Assembly (NCBI RefSeq): GCF_001431415.1
Contig: NZ_LDJI01000042.1
Location: 1-36,216, forward strand
Reading direction: 5' to 3'
DNA length: 36,216 nucleotides
Source of the DNA: Stenotrophomonas humi
Lineage (GTDB): Bacteria; Pseudomonadota; Gammaproteobacteria; Xanthomonadales; Xanthomonadaceae
The translations under genes were made by a program, and so were the position numbers. Below the pieces are notes generated by a model, which ran no database searches, had not been told where the DNA came from, and saw nothing but the letters and a program-made list of their open reading frames with translations. This document shows positions 12,267-19,747 of the stretch, piece after piece. The stretch's first letter is position 1. Each line of letters begins with the position of its first letter.

Positions 12267-13955
12267 TTACATCTTTTCCGGGGCGTTCACGCCCAGGATG
12301 CCCAAACCATTGGCCAGCGTCTGCCGTGCGGCGCAGGCCAGGGTGAGCCTGGCGTTACGCGCGCTGGCATCGTCCACCAGCACCTGTGTGCCGTGATACC
12401 ACGTGTGGAAAGCGTGCGCCAATTCACGCAGATACTGCGCGACCTGGTGCGGTTCCAGCGCGATGCCGGCCGCTTCCACCACTTCCGGGTAACGCGAGAT
12501 TTCGTTCATCAGCTCCAGCGACGCTTCGTCATCGAGCAGCGACAGCGACGCCAGCCCGTCGGCCTGCTTGTAGTCCAGGCCCTTCTCCTGCGCCTGGCGC
12601 AGCAGCGAGCAGACGCGGGCATGCGCGTACTGCACGTAGAACACCGGGTTGTCGTTGCTCTGCTGGCGGGCCAGGTCGATGTCGAAGGTCAGCTGCGAAT
12701 CGGGCTTACGCGCGATCAGGAACCAACGCACCGCATCACTGCCGACCTCTTCGATCAGATCGCGAAGGGTCAGGTAGCTGCCGGCACGCTTGGACAGCTT
12801 CACTTCCTCGCCGCCGCGCATCACCGTCACCATCTGGTGCAGCACGTATTCCGGCCAGCCCTTGGGGATGCCCAGGTCCAACGCCTGCAGGCCGGCGCGC
12901 ACACGCGCCAGCGAGCCGTGGTGGTCGGCACCGAGCTCGGTGATGGCGCGCTCGTAGCCGCGCTGCCACTTGCTCAGGTGATAGGCCACATCCGGCAGGA
13001 AGTAGGTGAAGGTGCCGTCGGACTTGCGCATCACGCGGTCCTTGTCATCACCAAAATCGGTGGAGCGCAGCCACAGCGCGCCGCCTTCCTCGTAGGTGTG
13101 GCCCGAGGTGATCAGCTGCTGCACGGTCTCGGCGACCTTGCCGTCCTTGTACAGCGAGCTTTCCAGGAAGTAGATGTCGAAATCCACGCCGAACGCGGCC
13201 AGGTCCTGGTTCTGCTCGTTACGCAGATACGCCACGGCGAAACGGCGGATGGACTCGATGTCCTCGGCATCCTTGGTGCCGACCACCTGACTGCCTTCCA
13301 GCTCGACGGTCTGGCCGGTGAGATAGGCCTTGGCCACATCGGCGATGTATTCGCCGTTGTAGGCCTCGGTCGGCCACTGCGCGTCGCCCGGCTTGAAGCC
13401 GCGCGCACGCGCCTGCACCGATTTGGCCAGGTTTTCGATCTGCACACCGGCGTCGTTGTAGTAGAACTCGCGCTTGGCGTTCCAGCCGTTGACTTCCAGC
13501 ACGCGGGCAATGCAGTCGCCGATGGCGCCCGCGCGGCCGTGGCCGACATGCAACGGGCCGGTCGGGTTGGCCGAGACGTATTCCACACCCACGCTGCGGC
13601 CATTGCCGCTCAGGTTGCGGCCGTAGTCCTCGCCTTCCTTGAGCACGCTGACCACTTCACGCTGGTAAGCGGCCGGGGCAAGCTTGAAGTTGATGAAGCC
13701 TGGGCCGGCGATTTCGACATGTGCGATGTCGGCGCTTGCCGGCAAGGCTTCCAGCAGCGCCTGTGCCAGTGCACGCGGATTGCTGCGTGCGGCCTTGGCC
13801 AGCAGCATCGCGACATTGGATGCGAAGTCGCCGTGTTCGCGGGTCTTGGGTCGTTCGACCACGAAATCCGGCGGCAGGGTGTCGGCAGGCAAAGTGCCGT
13901 TGGCGCGCAAGGCTTCGATGCCTTGGCCGATGAGGGCGCGGAGTTGGGCTTTCAC
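12267..13955 (-). CDS. argS: Arginyl-tRNA synthetase
   Basis: A class I aminoacyl-tRNA synthetase of 562 residues that charges tRNA-Arg. The N-terminal Add-1 domain covers about 1-110. The HIGH motif appears as HVGH (136-139) in NPTGPLHVGHGRAG, and the KMSKS equivalent as KLSKRAGSYLTL, preceded by HQMVTVMRGGEEV. The C-terminal DALR anticodon-binding domain begins around YAHARVCSLL and ends with the family-typical LGVNAPEKM. The start codon is GTG at 13955, chosen because family proteins begin MKxxLR here; no clear ribosome-binding site is visible. The SPOR gene follows after 20 bases. Confidence 0.97.
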   Translation of the reverse strand: MKAQLRALIGQGIEALRANGTLPADTLPPDFVVERPKTREHGDFASNVAMLLAKAARSNPRALAQALLEALPASADIAHVEIAGPGFINFKLAPAAYQREVVSVLKEGEDYGRNLSGNGRSVGVEYVSANPTGPLHVGHGRAGAIGDCIARVLEVNGWNAKREFYYNDAGVQIENLAKSVQARARGFKPGDAQWPTEAYNGEYIADVAKAYLTGQTVELEGSQVVGTKDAEDIESIRRFAVAYLRNEQNQDLAAFGVDFDIYFLESSLYKDGKVAETVQQLITSGHTYEEGGALWLRSTDFGDDKDRVMRKSDGTFTYFLPDVAYHLSKWQRGYERAITELGADHHGSLARVRAGLQALDLGIPKGWPEYVLHQMVTVMRGGEEVKLSKRAGSYLTLRDLIEEVGSDAVRWFLIARKPDSQLTFDIDLARQQSNDNPVFYVQYAHARVCSLLRQAQEKGLDYKQADGLASLSLLDDEASLELMNEISRYPEVVEAAGIALEPHQVAQYLRELAHAFHTWYHGTQVLVDDASARNARLTLACAARQTLANGLGILGVNAPEKM

Positions 13956-14078
13956 GTGACTATTCTGCTTGAAGCGCGGAACTGACCATTTTACCCGACC
14001 GGCGGCTTGCCCGCCCCAGCCCTGCCGGGACGGGGGTCAGGAATGTCAAAACGAGGCCTGCCGGGGCGTTGCTGCAGT

Positions 14079-14753
14079 TCAGACCCAACCGCGGGCCGCC
14101 AGTGATACCGGCGGGCCGTCGCCGACCACGAAATGGTCCAGCAGGCGTACCTCCACCAGCTCCAGCGCCTGCCGCAGGCGGGCCGTGATGGCGCGGTCGG
14201 CCGCCGAGGGTTCAGGATTCCCGGACGGATGGTTGTGGCCGACGATCACGGCGGCGGCGTTGTGGCCCAATGCCCGCCGTACTACTTCGCGCGGGTGTAC
14301 CTCGGCGCTGTCGAGGGTGCCGCTGAACAGCTCCTCGAATGCCAGCGCCCGGTGCCGGGTATCCAGGAACAGGGCGGCGAACACTTCCTGTGGCCGGTGG
14401 CGCAGGCGCTGGGCGAAGTAGCGGCCGGCCGAATCCGGATCGGTGAGGCTGGCGCCGCGTTCCAGCGCGGCGGCCAGGTGGCGCTGGCCCAGTTCCAGTG
14501 CGGCCCGCAGCGCGCAGGCCCGGGCCGGACCCAGGCCGGGCAGGCGCGCCAGCGCCGTGGCATCGCGATCGAGCAGGGCACGCAACGGCCCGTGCTGCTG
14601 CAACAACTCGCGGGCGGTCTGCACGGCGTCACGGCCGCGTAGCCCGGAGCCAAGGAAGATGGCCAGCAGTTCCGCATCGGAAAGTGCCCCCGCACCTTGT
14701 GCCAGCAGCTTTTCACGCGGGCGTTCAGCGTGCGGCCAGTCTCGTATATGCAT
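14079..14753 (-). CDS. radC: RadC family JAMM/MPN+ protein
   Basis: A 224-residue RadC protein. Residues about 1-95 hold the helix-hairpin-helix part (LARLPGLGPARACALRAALEL). The C-terminal JAMM metalloprotease-like domain has Glu in SAEVHPREVV and the metal motif HNHPSGNPEPSAAD (HxHPSG-x4-S-x2-D), all intact. The family was once thought to act in recombinational repair, but its biochemical role is still unsettled. I chose ATG 14753 (MHIRDWPHAERPREKLL) because this is the conserved N-terminus; the frame reaches 14789 without similarity. It diverges from coaBC, the same arrangement as in pseudomonads (radC, coaBC, dut, algC). Confidence 0.94.
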   Translation of the reverse strand: MHIRDWPHAERPREKLLAQGAGALSDAELLAIFLGSGLRGRDAVQTARELLQQHGPLRALLDRDATALARLPGLGPARACALRAALELGQRHLAAALERGASLTDPDSAGRYFAQRLRHRPQEVFAALFLDTRHRALAFEELFSGTLDSAEVHPREVVRRALGHNAAAVIVGHNHPSGNPEPSAADRAITARLRQALELVEVRLLDHFVVGDGPPVSLAARGWV

Positions 14754-14848
14754 TGCCAAAGGTTGGGCACTGATGACCAAAAACGGCATCGGTCCTTACA
14801 AACCCTTCGGTTAAGCTAATCGTTCTTTTGCAGCTAGGAACTCCACAC

Positions 14849-16102
14849 GTGACCAGCGTTTCCCCGACAACCCAGGCGCCCCATCGGCCGCTGGAGGGAC
14901 AAAAGCTGCTGTTGTGCGTGGGCGGCGGCATCGCCGCTTACAAATCGCTGGAACTGGTTCGCCGGCTGCGCGACGCGGGCGCCTTCGTGCAGGTGGCGAT
15001 GACCGCCGGTGCCCAGCAGTTCGTCACCCCGCTCAGCTTCCAGGCCCTGTCCGGCAACCCGACCCGCACCACGTTGTGGGACAGCAGCGCCGAGCAGGCG
15101 ATGGGCCATATCGAGCTGGCCCGCTGGGCTGATCGCATCGTGGTCGCCCCGGCCACCGCTGACCTGTTGGCGCGGTTGGCCCACGGCAACGCTGACGATC
15201 TGGTGACCACGCTGTGCCTGGCCACCACCGCGCCGCTCACGGTGTGCCCGGCCATGAACCATCGCATGTGGCAGCACCCGGCCACCCAGGCCAACATCAC
15301 GCTGCTGCGCGAACGTGGCGCGCAGGTGATCGGGCCGGAAGACGGCCCGCTGGCCGAAGGCGAGTCCGGCCCGGGTCGCCTCACCGAGGCCCCCGCGATC
15401 GTGGCCGCGCTGGCCGCCAACCTCGCGCCCCAGGCGCCCGCCAAGCCGGGCCGGCTGAATGGCATGCGGGTACTGATCAGCGCCGGTCCCACCTATGAAG
15501 ATCTGGACCCGGTGCGCTACGTCGGCAACCGCTCCAGCGGCAAGATGGGCTACGCCCTGGCCGCTGCCGCCGCCCGTCAGGGCGCACAGGTAGTGCTGGT
15601 CAGCGGGCCGGTGCAGCTGCCAACGCCCGCCGGCGTGCAGCGCATCGATGTGCGTTCAGCCGCACAGATGCGTGAGGCGGTGCTGTCGGCGCTGCCGGCG
15701 GACATCTATATCGGTGCCGCCGCCGTGGCCGACTACACCCCGCGCCAGGTCTCCCCGCAGAAGCTGAAGAAGACCGCCGGCACCCAGACCCTGACCCTGG
15801 AACTGGTGCGCACCGCCGACATCCTGGCCGAAGTGGCCGTGCAGGAGCAGGCATTGAAGCTGGTGGTCGGGTTTGCCGCCGAAACCCACGACGTGGAGAA
15901 ATACGCGCGTGGCAAGCTCGCCGACAAGCACCTGGACCTGATCATCGCCAACCAGGTGGGTATTGCCGGCAATGGCTTTGAAAGTGACCAGAACGCCGCC
16001 ATCGCCTACTGGGATGGCGGTCAACGCGAATTCCCGGGCACTGCCAAGACGCAGCTGGCCGAACAATTGCTGGATTTGATCGCCGAGAGGTTGGACGCAT
16101 GA
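14849..16102 (+). CDS. coaBC: Bifunctional phosphopantothenoylcysteine decarboxylase/synthetase
   Basis: CoaBC ligates 4'-phosphopantothenate to cysteine (CTP-dependent, CoaB) and decarboxylates the product (FMN-dependent, CoaC), two steps of coenzyme A synthesis. The flavoprotein half (about 15-190) shows LLCVGGGIAAYKSLELVRRL, the FMN-site segment and the PAMNHRMW signature. The synthetase half (about 200-417) shows VLISAGPTYEDLDPVRYVGNRSSGKMGYALA, the mid-region KLKK and GFAAET. I prefer the GTG at 14849 (VTSVSPTT), which has TAGGAA at 14835-14840 at good spacing, over an in-frame TTG at 14828. Its stop overlaps the dut start in ATGA (16099-16102), so the two are coupled. Confidence 0.95.
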   Translation: MTSVSPTTQAPHRPLEGQKLLLCVGGGIAAYKSLELVRRLRDAGAFVQVAMTAGAQQFVTPLSFQALSGNPTRTTLWDSSAEQAMGHIELARWADRIVVAPATADLLARLAHGNADDLVTTLCLATTAPLTVCPAMNHRMWQHPATQANITLLRERGAQVIGPEDGPLAEGESGPGRLTEAPAIVAALAANLAPQAPAKPGRLNGMRVLISAGPTYEDLDPVRYVGNRSSGKMGYALAAAAARQGAQVVLVSGPVQLPTPAGVQRIDVRSAAQMREAVLSALPADIYIGAAAVADYTPRQVSPQKLKKTAGTQTLTLELVRTADILAEVAVQEQALKLVVGFAAETHDVEKYARGKLADKHLDLIIANQVGIAGNGFESDQNAAIAYWDGGQREFPGTAKTQLAEQLLDLIAERLDA

Positions 16103-16572
16103 GTGTGGACACCGCATTGCAGCCGCTGCAGGTAAAGCTGCTGGACCCCCGTTTTGGCGATACCTGGCCGTTACCGGCCTACGCCACCGAAGCCAGCGCC
16201 GGCATGGATCTGCGTGCAGCCATCGAGGCCCCGTTGACCCTGGCACCGGGCGACGCGGCGCTGCTGCCCAGCGGCATCGCCATCCATGTGGCCGATCCGG
16301 GCCTGTGTGCGGTGGTATTGCCGCGTTCGGGGCTGGGGCATCGCCACGGTATCGTGCTGGGCAATGGCACGGGATTGATCGACGCCGACTACCAGGGGCC
16401 GCTGCTGATCAGCGTGTGGAACCGTGGTCGTGACGCTTTCACCATCGAACCGGGCGACCGCATCGCGCAGTTGGTGGTGATGCCGATTGCACGCGTGAGC
16501 CTGCAGGTAGTGGATACTTTCGTGGACAGCGCCCGTGGAACGGGTGGATTCGGCCATACCGGGGTGCGCTGA
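16099..16572 (+). CDS. dut: dUTP diphosphatase
   Basis: Dut hydrolyses dUTP to dUMP and pyrophosphate, keeping uracil out of DNA and supplying thymidylate synthesis. The 157-residue trimeric-type enzyme has all five family motifs in order: ASAGMDLRA, LPRSGLGHRHG, the catalytic GNGTGLIDADYQG with its Asp, GDRIAQLVV, and the C-terminal GTGGFGHTG arm that closes over the substrate. The start overlaps the coaBC stop by four bases and algC follows after 14 bases. This keeps the coaBC-dut-algC order of pseudomonads. Confidence 0.97.
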   Translation: MSVDTALQPLQVKLLDPRFGDTWPLPAYATEASAGMDLRAAIEAPLTLAPGDAALLPSGIAIHVADPGLCAVVLPRSGLGHRHGIVLGNGTGLIDADYQGPLLISVWNRGRDAFTIEPGDRIAQLVVMPIARVSLQVVDTFVDSARGTGGFGHTGVR

Positions 16573-16586
16573 CAGGGGAAATCGCA

Positions 16587-18935
16587 ATGAGCCATGGGAA
16601 TGAGAGCGGACGCCCGAGCGTCGCGCTGGGTCGTTCAACACCGTTGTTGGCGGTACTGCTGTTGTTGTTGGCGGCGTGGTTTGGCTGGAGCACGGTCAAC
16701 CAATGGCTGCAGTCCGGTGCCGGCGTTGCACTGGAGCAGGCCCGCGACCAGGCGGTTGCCGATGTGCAGAGCGCGGTCAACGCGCAGACCGCACAGTTCG
16801 GCAAGCAGCTGGCGCTGGAGCCGGTAAAGGCTGCATTGGCCAACGGCGATACCGCCGCTACCGCTCTGGCGGTCCGCGAGAAGTGGACAGGCGTGGAAGA
16901 TGCGCAGGTGCTGGATGCGACGCTGGCCCAGGCCTATGCCGATCCGGCCGGCTTCGGTTATTCGCGGCTGGCCCTGCTGGAGCTGGCCTTGGCCGAGGGC
17001 AAGCCGGTCGCGCGCGTGGTGCGTGACAACGGCGGCCCACGTCTGGGCCTGGCCGCGCCGGTGCAGCTGCAGGGCAAGGCGGCTGTGATCTACATCCGCC
17101 AGCCGTTGACCCGCCTGACCACCGTGTTCGATTCGATTGACTCCCCGTCGCGCGCCTTCCTCGGCCTGCGTCAGGGCGGCTTCACCATCGTGCAGAAGGG
17201 CAACAGCGAACTCGGCAATGGTGCCGACGCGCTGGCCCGGCCGGTCGGTGAAACCGGATTGCGCGTGGTGGCCGAACTGCCGGATCTTGCCGAAAGCCCG
17301 TTGGGCCTGGGCTTGGTCTCCGGCACGCTGGTGACCTTGTTGCTGGTCGCCACCGCGCTGTTGCTGCTGTTCGGTCGCAAGCGCCTGAGCAAGTTGGCGG
17401 TGCTGCGCAGGAAGGATGACGGCGTGCAGGACAGTGGTCTGACCCTGCAGGAGTCGCTGCAGCAGGAGCCGCTGCCGGTGGTGGCGTCGGCGCGTGCAGC
17501 CGATGACGCCGATGCGCCGCGTCCGCAACCGGGTGCCGAAGCCGTGGTGGCGGGCATCTTCCGTGCCTACGACATCCGCGGCGTGGTCGGTAGTGAATTG
17601 ACCGCCAATGTCGCCACGCTGATCGGCCATGCCATCGGCAGCGAGATGCAGGCGCAGGGGCTGCGCGACGTGGTGGTGGGCCGTGACGGTCGCTTGTCCG
17701 GGCCGGAGCTCGTGGAAGGCCTGATCGAAGGCCTGCGCCGCGCCGGCTGCGATGTCATCGACATCGGCATGGCGCCGACGCCGGTTGTGTACTTCGCCAG
17801 TTATCACCTGCGCGCGGGCAGCTGCGTGGCGGTGACCGGCAGCCACAATCCGCCGGATTACAACGGCTTCAAGATCGTCATTGGCGGTGAAACGCTGTCG
17901 GGCGATGCCATCACCGATCTGTACCGGCGCATCCAGGAAGGCCGCCTGCAGCACGCGGAAAGCCCCGGCAGCCTGCAACAGCGCGAGGTCATCGCCGACT
18001 ACGTGCAGCGCATTGCCGATGACGTGCAGCTGGACCGCCCGCTCAAGGTCGTGGCCGATGCCGGCAATGGCGTGGGCGGCGTGGTGGCGCAGCAGCTGCT
18101 GGAAGCCATCGGTGCCGATGTCATCCCGCTGTACTGCGATGTGGATGGCACCTTCCCCAACCATCACCCGGACCCCAGTGACCCGCACAATCTGCAGGAC
18201 CTGGTGCAGACAGTGAAGCGCTTCGACGCGGACATCGGTTTGGCGTTCGATGGCGATGCCGACCGTCTGGGCGTGGTCACCAAGGAAGGCAAGGTCATCT
18301 ACGCCGACCGCCTGCTGATGTTGTTCGCTGCCGACGTGCTCACCCGCAACCCGGGCGCGATGGTGATCTACGACGTCAAGTGCACCGGCAAGCTGTCCGA
18401 TTACATCCTGCGCAACGGCGGCAGCCCGATGATGTGGAAGACCGGGCATTCGCTGATGAAGGCGAAGATGCGCGAGACCGATGCGGAGCTGGCCGGTGAG
18501 ATGAGCGGCCACTTCTTCTTCAAGGAACGCTGGTACGGCTTCGACGACGGTCTGTATGCCGCTGCGCGGCTGCTGGAAATCCTGGCGCAGCGTGATGAAT
18601 CGCCGTCGGAAGTGCTGGATGAACTGCCTGATGCGATCTCCACGCCGGAGTTGAAGGTAGCGGTGACCGAAGGCACGCAGCATGCGCAGGTGGCGTTGAT
18701 TGTTGCTGCTGCGCAGGCGGAGGATTCGCCGTTTGCCAGCGCCCGCATTTCCACCATTGATGGGCTGCGCGCCGACTTCAACGATGGCTGGGGCCTGGTG
18801 CGTGCTTCCAACACCACGCCGGTGCTGGTACTGCGTTTCGAGGCCAACGATGAAGCCGCGTTGGAACGCATCAAGCATCTGTTCCGTGAACAGCTGCGTC
18901 AGGTATTGCCGGCGGAGACCGAACTGACGTTCTGA
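16587..18935 (+). CDS. algC: AlgC-type phosphomannomutase/phosphoglucomutase with membrane-anchored N-terminal extension
   Basis: The C-terminal ~460 residues are a complete alpha-D-phosphohexomutase: the phosphoserine loop TGSHNPPDYNG with Ser419, the metal loop DGDADR (555-560), the sugar loop GEMSGH, and RASNTTP for phosphate binding. It would interconvert mannose-6-P/mannose-1-P and glucose-6-P/glucose-1-P for LPS and exopolysaccharide. The N-terminal ~320 residues are unusual. A membrane helix at about 18-36 is followed by a ~210-residue extracytoplasmic-looking region, a second helix at about 251-277 (LGLVSGTLVTLLLVATALLLLF) and a basic linker. Annotated AlgC of P. aeruginosa can also carry such an extension. 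A cytoplasmic enzyme tethered to a sensor-like domain is implied. Start ATG 16587 has AGGGGAAA upstream. A terminator follows. Confidence 0.93.
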   Translation: MSHGNESGRPSVALGRSTPLLAVLLLLLAAWFGWSTVNQWLQSGAGVALEQARDQAVADVQSAVNAQTAQFGKQLALEPVKAALANGDTAATALAVREKWTGVEDAQVLDATLAQAYADPAGFGYSRLALLELALAEGKPVARVVRDNGGPRLGLAAPVQLQGKAAVIYIRQPLTRLTTVFDSIDSPSRAFLGLRQGGFTIVQKGNSELGNGADALARPVGETGLRVVAELPDLAESPLGLGLVSGTLVTLLLVATALLLLFGRKRLSKLAVLRRKDDGVQDSGLTLQESLQQEPLPVVASARAADDADAPRPQPGAEAVVAGIFRAYDIRGVVGSELTANVATLIGHAIGSEMQAQGLRDVVVGRDGRLSGPELVEGLIEGLRRAGCDVIDIGMAPTPVVYFASYHLRAGSCVAVTGSHNPPDYNGFKIVIGGETLSGDAITDLYRRIQEGRLQHAESPGSLQQREVIADYVQRIADDVQLDRPLKVVADAGNGVGGVVAQQLLEAIGADVIPLYCDVDGTFPNHHPDPSDPHNLQDLVQTVKRFDADIGLAFDGDADRLGVVTKEGKVIYADRLLMLFAADVLTRNPGAMVIYDVKCTGKLSDYILRNGGSPMMWKTGHSLMKAKMRETDAELAGEMSGHFFFKERWYGFDDGLYAAARLLEILAQRDESPSEVLDELPDAISTPELKVAVTEGTQHAQVALIVAAAQAEDSPFASARISTIDGLRADFNDGWGLVRASNTTPVLVLRFEANDEAALERIKHLFREQLRQVLPAETELTF

Positions 18936-18960
18936 TGCGATGAGGTTTTCTGGAGTGTGG

Positions 18961-18997
18961 AAAGCCGCCCCTGTGTTGCATGGGCGGCTTTCTTTTT
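18961..18997 (+). terminator. Intrinsic terminator after algC
   Basis: AAAGCCGCCC (18961-18970) pairs with GGGCGGCTTT (18982-18991) around an 11-base loop and is followed by CTTTTT. It closes the coaBC-dut-algC transcript and sits between it and the convergent kdp operon. Confidence 0.9.
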
Positions 18998-19036
18998 ATA
19001 CAGGTACGGTTGAGGCGGGGGTGAGCGCTTCGCGCT

Positions 19037-19747
19037 TCAATTCCCGCCAAAGCGCAGGCCCACGCCCGGCTCGGTGAACAGATAACGCGATTCCAGCGCC
19101 GAATCACCGAGCTTGTGCCGCAGCCGCCCGACCAGGATGCGCAGGTAATGCGTATCGTGCCGATGCGTCGGCCCCCAGATTTCCTGCAGGATCTGCGGTT
19201 GTGTGACCACGCGACCGGCGTTGCGCAGCAGCAGCGCCAGCAGCGCGTATTCCTTGCGGGTCAGCGCCACCGATTCGCTCTGCACGCGCACTTCGCGACG
19301 GGCCAGATCGATGTGCAGGTGACCATCGTCGAACACCGGCACCTGGCCTTCGCTGTCGGTACTGCGGCTGCGCAGCAGCGCCCGCACGCGCGCCATCAGC
19401 TCCTGCGTGCCGAATGGCTTGGTGACGTAATCGTTGGCGCCGTTGTCCAGCGCGCGCACCTTCTCCGATTCGCTGGCGCGCACGCTGAGCATGATCACCG
19501 GTACCTGGCTCCACTGCCGCAACTCGGCCAACACGTCATGGCCTTCGATATCGGGCAGGCCGATATCCAGGATCACCAGATCGGTGCTTTCTTCGGCCAG
19601 CCGTTGTAATCCTTCGGTTCCGGTTGCTGCCTGGCTCACCGCATAGCCCTGCGCACGCAGCGAAATGTCGAGGAAGCGGCGGATCTGCACTTCATCGTCG
19701 ATTACCAGCACCCGCGGTGGTGGAATGGCGGGGGCGTCAGCCGTCAT
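19037..19747 (-). CDS. kdpE: KdpE response regulator of potassium transport
   Basis: KdpE is the OmpR-family regulator that, when phosphorylated by KdpD, activates kdp transcription under K+ limitation or osmotic stress. The 236-residue protein has a receiver domain with Asp17/Asp18, phosphoacceptor Asp61 (VILDIGLPDIEGH) and YVTKPF. Its winged-helix domain ends with HYLRILVGRLRHKLGD and FTEPGVGLRF, close to the KdpE signature. An N-terminal Pro-rich extension makes it about 10 residues longer than the E. coli protein. Its start lies inside the end of kdpD (11-base overlap), so it is the last gene of the kdpFABCDE transcript. It converges on algC across a strong terminator. Confidence 0.96.
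   Translation of the reverse strand: MTADAPAIPPPRVLVIDDEVQIRRFLDISLRAQGYAVSQAATGTEGLQRLAEESTDLVILDIGLPDIEGHDVLAELRQWSQVPVIMLSVRASESEKVRALDNGANDYVTKPFGTQELMARVRALLRSRSTDSEGQVPVFDDGHLHIDLARREVRVQSESVALTRKEYALLALLLRNAGRVVTQPQILQEIWGPTHRHDTHYLRILVGRLRHKLGDSALESRYLFTEPGVGLRFGGN

Noticed and set aside
12132..13985. Long plus-strand open frame opposite argS
   Set aside because: argS on the minus strand is complete with HVGH and KLSKR motifs; the opposite frame has no similarity.
16635..18878. Minus-strand open frame of about 750 codons opposite algC
   Set aside because: The plus strand encodes AlgC with all catalytic motifs; the antisense frame is His/Gln/Arg-rich and lacks recognisable domains.
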